From the NCBI RefSeq assembly GCF_052180245.1, contig NZ_CP197474.1, forward strand, positions 4,686,729 through 4,750,728: a DNA stretch of 64,000 nucleotides, in the 5' to 3' direction. The DNA is from Parapusillimonas sp013416435. Its GTDB lineage: Bacteria > Pseudomonadota > Gammaproteobacteria > Burkholderiales > Burkholderiaceae_B. Both the position numbers and the translations under genes were made by a program. The first letter of the stretch is position 1. Every line of letters begins with the position of its first letter. The notes beneath the pieces are model-generated. The model worked only from the letters and a program-made list of their open reading frames with translations, was not told the DNA's origin and did no database searches. Shown here one piece after another: positions 37,084 through 50,400 of this stretch.

Positions 37084-37701
37084 TCAAGGGCTTTCGTTCG
37101 GCTCGGTCGCCAGGACGGAGGGGCGGCGCATGAACGCGTTGGCGTGCCAGGCGGCGAGCGATGGCGCTTGCCTGCGCCAGTCGATATCGGCGTAGCGGTA
37201 GTCCATGTAGGACAGCGCACAACCTATGGTGATGGCGCCGATATCAAACGGAGGTTCAGGCTGCTTCGCCTGTTCCGACTCCAGATAGGCCAGCACGGCA
37301 TTCACCTTGATCGCGAATGCGTCCAGCCAGGCTCGTGTCTGTCGTTCGGCGGGCTTGTTGCGCTCTTGCCTGAACAGCAACAGGACGTCCATGAAGCCGT
37401 CTCCCAGAGCTTGCTGGCGCAAGGCCTTGATTCTTGCGGTCTCTTCCGTCGGGAACAGCTCGCTTTTCGCACGGCTGGAAAGATACTCGCAGATCACCCG
37501 CGAGTCATACAAGGCATAGCCGTCATCCAGCACCAGGGTGGGCAGCTTGATGAGGGGGTTGTCCGGAATCAGCCCAAGATTGGGCGTGTCCATCGCAACA
37601 GGGGTCCGCAGCAGTTCGACGGCGTCAGCTTGACCCGTCTCGTGCAATACGATCATGACCTTGCGGACGAAGGGCGAGCGAGGCGACCAATGTAGTTTCA
37701 T
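37084..37701 (-). CDS. Glutathione S-transferase family protein
   Basis: GST-fold protein; may conjugate, isomerise or detoxify a pathway intermediate. Seen: 205 residues, thioredoxin-like N-terminal domain (MKLHWSPRSPFVRKVMIVLHETG, NPLIKLPTLVLDDGYALYDSRVICEYL with the glutathione-binding DSR) and an all-helical C-terminal half (ALSYMDYRYADIDWR). Starts at 37701 or 37713 (MNPFMKL) cannot be separated, as neither has a good ribosome-binding site. First gene of the minus-strand run GST-CMD-amidohydrolase-dehydrogenase-CoA-transferase. Confidence 0.9.
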   Translation of the reverse strand: MKLHWSPRSPFVRKVMIVLHETGQADAVELLRTPVAMDTPNLGLIPDNPLIKLPTLVLDDGYALYDSRVICEYLSSRAKSELFPTEETARIKALRQQALGDGFMDVLLLFRQERNKPAERQTRAWLDAFAIKVNAVLAYLESEQAKQPEPPFDIGAITIGCALSYMDYRYADIDWRRQAPSLAAWHANAFMRRPSVLATEPNESP

Positions 37702-37773
37702 AAAGGGATTCATTCGTTGCAAAAACCTGCATGAGCCGACGGCTGTCTGCAGCATGTATAGGCACTAATGTCA

Positions 37774-37796
37774 TACTTATGACCTATATGGAATAT
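37774..37796. promoter_or_regulatory. Operator-like sequence in front of the GST gene
   Basis: ACTTATGACCTATAT, with further AT-rich sequence after it, resembles ACTTATGGACTATAG beside gntR (12 of 15 bases) and shares ACCTATAT with the perfect palindrome there. It is the only such match seen in this intergenic region and is placed to control the GST-to-CoA-transferase run. Confidence 0.5.
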
Positions 37797-37910
37797 AACA
37801 CTAACTTTTGAACGAAGGAAGTCCGCAGGCCGGAATCATGCTCGACACCCTAGGATCTGTATCGTAACATTACCGCCATATCCCCGATTATCAAGGCATT
37901 TTCCCGCCAT

Positions 37911-38627
37911 ATGAACATAGCATCCTTGGAAGATGAGAGCGTACAGGCTCGTCTCATACAGCAGATATTGTCCGAGGCCGGGCATCAATGCACCATTTTT
38001 TCATCGGGCAGGGAAATGCTGTCGGTGCTGGCTCGGGGCAACGATTACGATTTGTTGCTGCTCGATTGGGAAATTCCCGACATCAGCGGCCTGGACGTGC
38101 TGCGCTGGGTCCGCGCGAACCTTGGCCATGGCTTGCCCATCATGATGCTGACCAGCCGTACCCTTGAGGAAGAGCTCGTGACAGGACTGCAGGCGGGCGC
38201 CGACGACTATATGATCAAGCCCATACGCAAGGGCGAGCTCGTGGCGCGCGTCCATGCCCTTCTGCGGCGCAACAAGCCCCAGCCCGCCAGCGAAGCATCC
38301 TTCCCCTGCGGGCCGTACGAAATCGACCCCGCCAACGAGGCCATCCGGCTTGACGGCCAAAAGGTGGAGTTGGCGCCCAAGGAGTACGAACTCGCCCTGT
38401 TGCTGTTCAGGAATCCGGGCAGGTTGTTTTCCCGCGACGTCCTGAGCAACAGTGTCTGGAACCGGGAAATCCCAGCCACTTCGCGCACCCTCGACACGCA
38501 CCTGTCGAACATCCGCCGCAAGCTGCAACTGCGCCCCGAACACGGCGTACGCTTGAACTCTTCGTATGCTCTCGGCTACCGCCTGGAGCTGATCGATCCC
38601 GATTCCGTCCCATCCTCACAACAATAA
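37911..38627 (+). CDS. OmpR-family response regulator
   Basis: Two-component DNA-binding regulator. Seen: 238 residues, receiver with acidic pocket E7/D8, phospho-acceptor Asp52 in LLLLDWEIPD, Thr81 in MLTSR and Lys103 in IKPIRKGEL, then a winged helix (VELAPKEYELALLLFRNPGRLFSRDVLSNSVW, TRTLDTHLSNIRRKL-like SRTLDTHLSNIRRKL). Its stop overlaps the next start by one base (TAATG). The partner kinase is most likely the CHASE2 kinase two genes on. Confidence 0.93.
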   Translation: MNIASLEDESVQARLIQQILSEAGHQCTIFSSGREMLSVLARGNDYDLLLLDWEIPDISGLDVLRWVRANLGHGLPIMMLTSRTLEEELVTGLQAGADDYMIKPIRKGELVARVHALLRRNKPQPASEASFPCGPYEIDPANEAIRLDGQKVELAPKEYELALLLFRNPGRLFSRDVLSNSVWNREIPATSRTLDTHLSNIRRKLQLRPEHGVRLNSSYALGYRLELIDPDSVPSSQQ

Positions 38628-39730
38628 TGAATTTTCCCGTTTTCTTCGTTTTGCGGTCTGCCGCCGCCTCGTTACTCGCGGTCGCATTCGGCTCCTTGCC
38701 GGCGCTGGCGCAGCCGTCGGGTGCCGTCGGCGACGACTTCATTTACCGCATCGTCAAAGATGACACCCTCATCGAACTGGCACAACGCTATACCGAAGCG
38801 CCAGGCAATTGGAGCGTATTGCAGAATCTGAATGCCGTGGCCGAGCCCACGCTGCTGCCCATCGGACTTGAACTCCGGATTCCGTTTTCGCTGATTCCCG
38901 TCGTGCCCACGCAAGCCACTGTCAGTCACGTTGCCGGGCAGACCGCAGTCAATGGCCAGCCGCTGGGCAAGGGCCAGGCGGTGGCAGAGGGCGACACGGT
39001 GTCGACCGGTCCGGCCGGCTATGTCACCATGGCGCTGTCCGATGGCAGTACCCTTACCGTACCCGCCTCGTCATCGATGCGTTTCGATCGCCTGCGCGCA
39101 TTCAGGGGTACCGGCCTCATCGACACCATTTTCACGATGCGTGAAGGCTCTCTTGAGTCCAGGGTGGCTCCTCAGGATACCGGCGTAGGACGTTTCGAGA
39201 TCCGCACTCCGGTCAGCATCACGGGCGTGCGCGGCACCCGGCTGCGCGTCCATGCGCAGGCACAAGGCTCGCAAAGCGAAGTGCTGGAAGGCGCCGCGCA
39301 CCTGGCGTCAGGTGCAGGCCAAATGGCCAGGCTCCGTCCGGGCCAGGGCGCCGCCATCGACGCCGGCGGCAAAATGCTTGGCGTCCGTCCGCTGCTCCCC
39401 GCGCCCGACCTCGGCAACATGACTCGCGGGGGCGCAGGCTGGGTATTGTCTTTTCCGCCCGTTCCCGGCGCGGCGGAATATCTGGTCCGGGTCGCTTCCG
39501 ACGAAGCCGGCACCGAACTGCATTCCAGCCGCCGCTTCGCCACGCCGGACATCACCTTCGGCGCACCTGGCGCAGGCACGTATTACGTTCTGGTTCGGGC
39601 CATCGACGCCGACGGCGTCATGGGGCGCGATGCCAGCCTGGCATTCCAGGGGCATACCTTGCTGAGAAGCAGCGACGGCATGCCAATTGCCACGGCGCAT
39701 GGCCCGCATGTGCGCCTGACGGAATACTGA
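38627..39730 (+). CDS. Exported LysM-FecR domain protein
   Basis: Seen: 367 residues with signal peptide (LRSAAASLLAVAFGSLPALAQ), a LysM-like module (about 38-88: YRIVKDDTLIELAQRYTE, WSVLQNLN, LPIGLELRIP) that can bind peptidoglycan, a FecR-like domain (about 95-215: VAEGDTVSTGPAGYVTMALSDGSTLTVP, FEIRTPVSITGVRGTRLRV) and a C-terminal fibronectin-like part (WVLSFPPVPGAAEYLVRVASDEAG). It lies between the response regulator and the kinase and is probably a periplasmic sensor or partner of the kinase's CHASE2 domain. The ligand is unknown. Confidence 0.87.
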   Translation: MNFPVFFVLRSAAASLLAVAFGSLPALAQPSGAVGDDFIYRIVKDDTLIELAQRYTEAPGNWSVLQNLNAVAEPTLLPIGLELRIPFSLIPVVPTQATVSHVAGQTAVNGQPLGKGQAVAEGDTVSTGPAGYVTMALSDGSTLTVPASSSMRFDRLRAFRGTGLIDTIFTMREGSLESRVAPQDTGVGRFEIRTPVSITGVRGTRLRVHAQAQGSQSEVLEGAAHLASGAGQMARLRPGQGAAIDAGGKMLGVRPLLPAPDLGNMTRGGAGWVLSFPPVPGAAEYLVRVASDEAGTELHSSRRFATPDITFGAPGAGTYYVLVRAIDADGVMGRDASLAFQGHTLLRSSDGMPIATAHGPHVRLTEY

Positions 39731-39736
39731 TATCGC

Positions 39737-41689
39737 ATGCCGCAGACCAGCCGCGAGGCGGGAGTCGATTTCTGGGGAAACCTGGATCGCCGCATCCAGG
39801 CCGAGTGGCTGCTCGTCACGACGGCACTGATGTGCCTCACCTTCGCGCTGGCCTGGTACAGCGCGCCCCTGGGGCTGGCCAGACTCGATCATGCCTTCTA
39901 CGACAAGACGCTCGCCGCATCGATACAAGGCGAGCATGATGATCGCATCGTCATCGTCGCCATCGATGACGGCAGCATCGAGAAAGTGGGATACTGGCCC
40001 TGGCGCCGCGCGATACATGCCCAGTTGCTGGACAGGCTGCGGCATGCCCGCGTCGTAGGGCTGGATATCGTCTTCAGCGATCTCAACCCTTCTTATCCCA
40101 ATGACGACCTCCGCTTGGCGCAGGCCATTGAAAGACATGGCCGGGTCGTCCTGCCGCTGGTCGTGAACGGCTTGAAAACGGTCGCTGCGCTGCCCCTACC
40201 CGTGCTGTCGAGCGCGGCATCCGCCAAGGGCTACATCAATATCTACCCCGACGAGGACGGCACGATCCGCTCACTTACGCTGCGCGACACCTTGGCCGAC
40301 GGCACGCCGGTCGACCATTTTGTGGCATCCATGCTGGCCGCCGGCGGGCAGGGTGCGCCTGAAGCGGGAAAACGCCTGATTCCCTATGCCGGCGCGCCCG
40401 GTCACTTCCAGCTTTATCCCTATTCCGAGGTGCTGTCCGGCGCCATATCCGAAGAAGCGTTCAGGGATAAATACGTTATCGTCGGCTCCTGGGCATCGGG
40501 CCTGGGCGATGCCTTCCCGACACCGCTGTCACGGGACGGCGAAGCCATGTCCGGCGTCGAGATACTGGCCAATGGGCTGCAGGCGGCCATGAACGATAGC
40601 TGGATCGCCCAGCCACCGCGCTGGCAGGCCGCGATACTGGCCTGCCTTCCGGTGCTGCTCGCCTGTGCGGCCTTGCGCCGGCTTTCGCCCAGCAAAGCGT
40701 TCCTGGCATCGGTGGCCGTGCTGCTGCTTATCTTTGCAGGCAGCTGGTTCGCCCTGCGTTTCGGGCAGTTATGGGTACCGTTTACAGCCAGCCTGATCGG
40801 CGTTGCGCTGGCGTATCCCGTCTGGGGCTGGCGCAGCCAGGAAGCCGCTCTCAAGCACATAGACCAGGAACTGCACGCCCTCAACCAGGAACAGAAGCGC
40901 CTGGACGGCAGTTTTCCGGAGCGATCCAGGCGCTACGGCCACACACTGTCTGCGCGCATCAGCCTGCTGCATGAAACCATCGGGCAATTACGGCATGCGC
41001 GCAGCAATCGCGAACGAACGCTGCATTTTCTCTCGCACGATATGCGGGCGCCGCAAAATTCCATACTCGCGCTCACCGAGCTGCAATCGCATCCTGACAG
41101 CGCGCTGCCTCAGGACGAGCTGCTTCAGCGCATCAATAGCTGCGCCCACAAGACGCTCACTCTGGTCGACGGCTTCGTGCAGCTCGCGCGGGCGGAAGCC
41201 TCATCGATCAGCCGGCATCCCGTCAACCTGGTCGATCTGGTGATCCAAGGATGCGAAAGTTATTGGGCTTCTGCCAAGAGCAAGAACATTTCAATCGAGT
41301 TCGACGATGCGCCGGATGAAGCATGGTCCCATGGAGACGGCATGTTGCTGCAACGCGCCTGGGACAACCTGCTGGACAATGCCGTCAAGTACAGTCCGCC
41401 GGATACCGTGATCCGGTGCCACATCGCCGAGCGGGCAGCGTCATGGGAGCTCGGCATCCGCGACCAAGGACGCGGGATGACCGCAGCGCAGCGTCAAGCG
41501 TTGTTCCGGCCCTTCGTTCGCTTCGACGAGGATGATACAGACCATCCCGCCGGCGCCGGCCTCGGACTGGCCTTCGTCAAGACCGTCATAGAAAGGCATG
41601 GGGGCACGATAGGCGTCGACTCGGCGCCTGGCGGCGGTACGGTGTTCACGATCGCATTGCCGAGGGGTCAGACCCCGTACGGGGTCTGA
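39737..41689 (+). CDS. CHASE2-domain sensor histidine kinase with repeat-derived C terminus
   Basis: Membrane sensor kinase. Seen: 650 residues; one N-terminal membrane helix (about 24-42), periplasmic CHASE2 domain (DRIVIVAIDDGSIEKVGYWPWRR, VVGLDIVFSDLNP, SGVEILANGLQAAM), three membrane helices (about 295-370), then a transmitter with H-box FLSHDMRAPQN (His434), N-box WDNLLDNAVKYS, DQGRGM and GAGLGLAFVKTVIE. The last eight residues, RGQTPYGV, and the stop are encoded by a copy of the dispersed palindromic repeat (41664-41693), so the original C terminus was probably lost or extended by insertion. ATP-binding motifs are complete, so activity is likely. Confidence 0.93.
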   Translation: MPQTSREAGVDFWGNLDRRIQAEWLLVTTALMCLTFALAWYSAPLGLARLDHAFYDKTLAASIQGEHDDRIVIVAIDDGSIEKVGYWPWRRAIHAQLLDRLRHARVVGLDIVFSDLNPSYPNDDLRLAQAIERHGRVVLPLVVNGLKTVAALPLPVLSSAASAKGYINIYPDEDGTIRSLTLRDTLADGTPVDHFVASMLAAGGQGAPEAGKRLIPYAGAPGHFQLYPYSEVLSGAISEEAFRDKYVIVGSWASGLGDAFPTPLSRDGEAMSGVEILANGLQAAMNDSWIAQPPRWQAAILACLPVLLACAALRRLSPSKAFLASVAVLLLIFAGSWFALRFGQLWVPFTASLIGVALAYPVWGWRSQEAALKHIDQELHALNQEQKRLDGSFPERSRRYGHTLSARISLLHETIGQLRHARSNRERTLHFLSHDMRAPQNSILALTELQSHPDSALPQDELLQRINSCAHKTLTLVDGFVQLARAEASSISRHPVNLVDLVIQGCESYWASAKSKNISIEFDDAPDEAWSHGDGMLLQRAWDNLLDNAVKYSPPDTVIRCHIAERAASWELGIRDQGRGMTAAQRQALFRPFVRFDEDDTDHPAGAGLGLAFVKTVIERHGGTIGVDSAPGGGTVFTIALPRGQTPYGV

Positions 41690-41737
41690 CCCCGGCGGCT
41701 TTTGTTCGGGGTCTGACCCCGCATGGGGTCAGACCCC
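41664..41737. repeat. Two copies of the dispersed palindromic repeat, first within the kinase reading frame
   Basis: 41664-41693 (GGGGTCAGACCCC, GTAC, GGGGTCTGACCCC) covers the kinase stop codon at 41687. 41708-41737 (GGGGTCTGACCCC, GCAT, GGGGTCAGACCCC) is in inverted arm order and touches the stop codon of the convergent cyclase gene at 41738. Confidence 0.95.
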
Positions 41738-43117
41738 TCAGCCGCCTCCCATCACGCGGTTGCGTCCGCCGCTCTTCGCTTCATACAATGCCTCGTCGGC
41801 GCTTCTCAGCGTACGCATGTAATCCGGATGGCCATCATGCAAGGCTATCCCGATACTGACGGTAATGCGTAGCGTATGGTCCTGCCGCAAGCGGAATGCT
41901 TCCTTCTCGACCTCTTTGCGGATTTTTTCCGCCACGCGCAATGCCGCTTCCTTCGTGGTGTCGACCATCAGCAGCAGGAACTCTTCCCCGCCGAGCCGGA
42001 ACGCGTAGTCGCCGGCCCGGATCAGGTTGTTGATCAGGGCCGCGAACTGCTGCAGGACCATGTCCCCCGCCTCGTGGCCATATTGATCGTTGATGGACTT
42101 GAAGTGATCGATATCGATGGTGAGCACGGCGAAACGCGTATTGCTGCGGCGGGCATAGGCGACTTCCTTCGCCATGACCACGGAAAGAAATTTTCGGCTC
42201 AACAAGCGGGTCAAGGCGTCGCGGCCGGATTCCAGTTCGCTGTGCTGTTCGAACAGACGTTCGAGATGGAAAGCGATGGTTTTCGCTTGCTCGCGCAGAT
42301 CCCGCAGGTGTTGAAGCCTTGCGGCGCCATTTTGCATCGGTGCCGTGCCGCCGATGGGCAGCAGGACCTCATCGATATGCTGCATGGCATTTTGAATCGC
42401 AATGGTTTCCGGCGCGCCCTGGAAGGCATGCGACCCTTTGTGCCGGAACCATAGGCCGAATTCCGATGCCCCTATTTTCGGCATCTGTGCGGACGTATGT
42501 CCCATGGCCTGCTCGAACATGAGATCGTTCTCCCAATTCAGCAGGGCGGCGCGCTGGCGTTCCTTTTCCGCCGCCACGTTCTGCGCGATGGAGAACAGGC
42601 GGTAGGATTCTTCGGCCCTGGAATTACGGTCATGGGACGAGGCATAAGCGGCGCTCATGCTTTCCATGGCAAGATCCATCAGCGCGCTGACCAGAGACTG
42701 GGCTTCGAAACGCTCCGTGTCCGTAAAGCCTTCATCGCCGGCAATGAAGCTACCGATTCCCGCCTTCAGCTTGCGCGCACCATGTAGCACCACGTGCATG
42801 GGCACATCGACACGGGCGTGTATGTCGCCAACCCTCGACTGGTAGTCCATTACCGCCTGCCAGTTCCTGTCTTGGCCGGGATCGAACAAGTCTGTGATCC
42901 AGTGCTGCATGGACGCGTGCAGACGCGTCTTCACCTGCTGATGCGAGAGGAATTGCGCGGCAAGCTTGTCCTGCATCATTTCGTGATAGAAGAAATCGGC
43001 AAGCTCGCGCCTGCGCGCCTGTGCCAACCTGTACAGCTTCTCGCGCAATGGGGCGGAAAATCTGGACGGCAGCTGTTCCCATTCGTTCAGCACCGCTTCT
43101 TTCAGGAGTTGGTCCAT
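41738..43117 (-). CDS. Globin-coupled sensor diguanylate cyclase (BpeGReg/DosC-like)
   Basis: Oxygen-sensing diguanylate cyclase making c-di-GMP from two GTP. Seen: 459 residues; N-terminal globin sensor with VGDIHARVDVPMH (His100, the expected proximal haem ligand), Tyr44 and Leu66 at the distal positions known from DosC and BpeGReg; a middle helical linker (about 160-290); and a GGDEF domain with IDIDHFKSINDQYGHEAGD and active-site GGEEF (376-380). An RAGD product-inhibition site (367-370) lies at the usual distance. All catalytic residues are present. It may feed c-di-GMP to the BcsA PilZ domain encoded at 9.1-11.3 kb; that link is inference. Confidence 0.93.
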   Translation of the reverse strand: MDQLLKEAVLNEWEQLPSRFSAPLREKLYRLAQARRRELADFFYHEMMQDKLAAQFLSHQQVKTRLHASMQHWITDLFDPGQDRNWQAVMDYQSRVGDIHARVDVPMHVVLHGARKLKAGIGSFIAGDEGFTDTERFEAQSLVSALMDLAMESMSAAYASSHDRNSRAEESYRLFSIAQNVAAEKERQRAALLNWENDLMFEQAMGHTSAQMPKIGASEFGLWFRHKGSHAFQGAPETIAIQNAMQHIDEVLLPIGGTAPMQNGAARLQHLRDLREQAKTIAFHLERLFEQHSELESGRDALTRLLSRKFLSVVMAKEVAYARRSNTRFAVLTIDIDHFKSINDQYGHEAGDMVLQQFAALINNLIRAGDYAFRLGGEEFLLLMVDTTKEAALRVAEKIRKEVEKEAFRLRQDHTLRITVSIGIALHDGHPDYMRTLRSADEALYEAKSGGRNRVMGGG

Positions 43118-43164
43118 TTCTATTCTCCGTCCTTGGATGGCAGGCGCGCTTGCGGCCTTATGTG

Positions 43165-43194
43165 AAAAACGCCAGGCATAGGCCTGGCGTTTTT
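43165..43194 (-). terminator. Intrinsic terminator behind rpoC
   Basis: AAAAACGCCAGGC, ATAG, GCCTGGCGTTTTT: 13-bp perfect stem flanked by A- and T-runs, 19 bases beyond the rpoC stop. It ends the large rpl-rpo operon before the diguanylate cyclase gene. The symmetric shape would allow action in both directions. Confidence 0.93.
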
Positions 43195-43213
43195 CCTAGC
43201 TCGCCATTGCGAG

Positions 43214-47460
<4,247 letters not shown>

Positions 47461-47461
<1 letters not shown>

Positions 47462-50400
47462 TATTTACGCTCCAAATCCATGTCCAGGGACAGGGATCTA
47501 ATTTCTTTCACCAGAACGTTGAACGACTCGGGCATACCGGCGTCGATGACGTGGTCGCCCTTGACGATGTTCTCGTACACCTTGGTACGGCCGGAGATGT
47601 CGTCGGACTTGACGGTCAGCATCTCTTGCAGTGTGTACGATGCGCCGTAAGCCTCGAGCGCCCAGACTTCCATCTCGCCGAAGCGCTGTCCGCCGAACTG
47701 CGCCTTGCCGCCCAGGGGTTGCTGCGTGACCAGGGAGTACGGTCCAGTAGAACGCGCATGCATCTTGTCGTCAACCAGGTGATGCAACTTAAGATAATGC
47801 ATGTAACCAATAGTGACGGGACGCTCGAATTGCTCGCCGGTGCGACCGTCGAACAGCCAGGCCTGGGAACGGTTTTCGGTCAGGTTCAGGCGCTGGGCGA
47901 TCTCGTCGGGATAGGCGAGTTCAAGCAGCTGTCCGATTTCTTCTTCCGTTGCGCCATCGAACACCGGGGTGGCGACAGGCAAGCCGTTCTTGAGGTTGCG
48001 GGCCATTTCGATGACTTCGTCATCGGTGAGCTGTTCAATGCGCGCACCGCTGCCGGTCGTGTTGTAGACCTTCTCGAGGTAGGCGCGTACTTCCTTGACC
48101 TGCACTTGCTTTTCTTCGTCGAGCATGTCGGCGATACGATGGCCCACACCCTTGGCGGCCCAGCCCAGGTGGACTTCCAACACCTGGCCCACGTTCATCC
48201 GGGAAGGCACGCCCAGCGGGTTCAGGACGATGTCGGCCGGCGTACCGTCTGCCATGTGCGGCATGTCTTCCACCGGCGTGATGCGGGAAACCACACCCTT
48301 GTTGCCGTGGCGACCCGCCATCTTGTCGCCTGGCTGCAGGCGGCGCTTGACGGCCAGATAGACCTTGATCATCTTGAGCACGCCCGGGGGCAGCTCATCG
48401 CCCTGTGTCAGCTTCTTGCGCTTTTCCTCGAAGGCCAGGTCGAACTGGTGACGCTTCTGTTCGAGCGATTCCTTGGCCTGCTCGAGAACCACGGCGTGGG
48501 CTTCGTCCGCCAGGCGGATATCAAACCACTGCCAGCGGTCCATGTCGTCCAGGTAGTCGCGCGCGATGGTCGCGCCCTTGGCCAGCTTGCGCGGACCGCC
48601 GTTCACGGTCTTGCCGACCAGGAACTTGCCGATACGGTCGAAGGTGTCGTCTTCGACGATGCGCAGCTGGTCGTTCAGATCTTGGCGATAACGGCGCAGC
48701 TCGTCGTCGATGATCGACTGCGCGCGCTTGTCGCGCTCGATGCCTTCGCGAGTGAACACCTGCACATCGATGACGGTGCCGACCATGCCCGAGGGCACGC
48801 GCAGCGACGTGTCCTTGACGTCGGAGGCCTTCTCGCCGAAGATTGCGCGCAGCAGTTTTTCTTCGGGCGTCAGCTGGGTTTCGCCCTTGGGCGTTACCTT
48901 GCCGACCAGCACGTCGTCGGCGCGGACTTCCGCGCCAATGTACACGATGCCCGAATCATCCAGGCGGTTCAGCTGGGTCTCGGCCAGGTTGCTGATGTCG
49001 CGCGTGATTTCTTCCGCACCAAGCTTGGTGTCGCGCGCAACAACGGTGAGCTCTTCGATGTGGACCGACGTATAGCGGTCGTCGGCAACGATCTTCTCGG
49101 AAATGAGGATCGAGTCCTCGAAGTTATAGCCGTTCCAGGGCATGAACGCGATCAGCATGTTCTGGCCCAGGGCCAGTTCGCCCAGATCGGTCGATGCGCC
49201 ATCGGCCAGCACGTCGCCGCGGGCGACGTGGTCGCCGCGCTTCACGATGGGACGCTGGTTGATGTTGGTGTTCTGGTTGGAACGGGTATATTTGATGAGG
49301 TTGTAGATGTCGACGCCGACCTCGCCGGCCACGTTTTCGTCGTCGTTGACGCGAATCACGACGCGTTCCGCGTCGACGTGGTCCACCACGCCGCCACGGC
49401 GCGCCTGCACGGTGGTGCCCGAGTCGACGGCAACCGTGCGCTCGATGCCCGTACCGACCAGGGGCTTCTCGGGACGCAGGCAAGGAACCGCCTGCCGCTG
49501 CATGTTGGCGCCCATCAGCGCCCGGTTCGCGTCGTCATGCTCGAGGAACGGAATGAGCGATGCGGCGACCGATACGATCTGCGACGGCGCAACGTCCATG
49601 TAATGCACGTTGCCAGGAGCGGTCAGCATGGTTTCGCCGGCCTGGCGGCAAGCCACCAGGTCGTCGATGAACTCGCCCGACTCATCGAGCGCGGCGTTCG
49701 CCTGGGCGATCACGTAGTTGCCTTCTTCGATGGCGGACAGGTAATCGATCTGATCGCTGACCTTGCCGTCGATGATCTTGCGATACGGCGTTTCCAGGAA
49801 ACCGTACTCGTTCAGGCGCGCATACAGCGCCATCGAGTTGATCAGGCCGATGTTCGGACCTTCCGGTGTCTCGATGGGGCAGACGCGGCCGTAGTGGGTC
49901 GGATGCACGTCGCGGACCTCGAAGCCCGCGCGTTCGCGCGTCAGGCCGCCCGGCCCAAGGGCCGAAACCCGACGCTTGTGCGTGATCTCGGACAAGGGGT
50001 TGGTCTGATCCATGAACTGCGACAGCTGGCTGGAGCCGAAGAACTCTTTGATGGCCGCGGAAATCGGCTTGGAGTTGATCAGGTCGTGCGGCATCAGGTT
50101 TTCGGTTTCGGCCTGGCCCAGACGTTCCTTGACGGCGCGCTCGACCCGCACCAGACCGGCACGGAACTGGTTCTCGGCCAATTCGCCCACACAGCGGACG
50201 CGGCGATTGCCCAGATGGTCGATATCGTCGATCTGGCCGCGGCCGTTGCGCAGCTCGACCAGCACCTTGATGGTTTCAAGGATGTCTTCGTTGGTGAGCG
50301 TCATAGGGCCCGTGATGTCCTCACCCCGGCCCAGACGGCTGTTGACCTTCATACGGCCCACACGGGACAAGTCGTAGGTCTCGTCGCTGTAGAACAGGCG

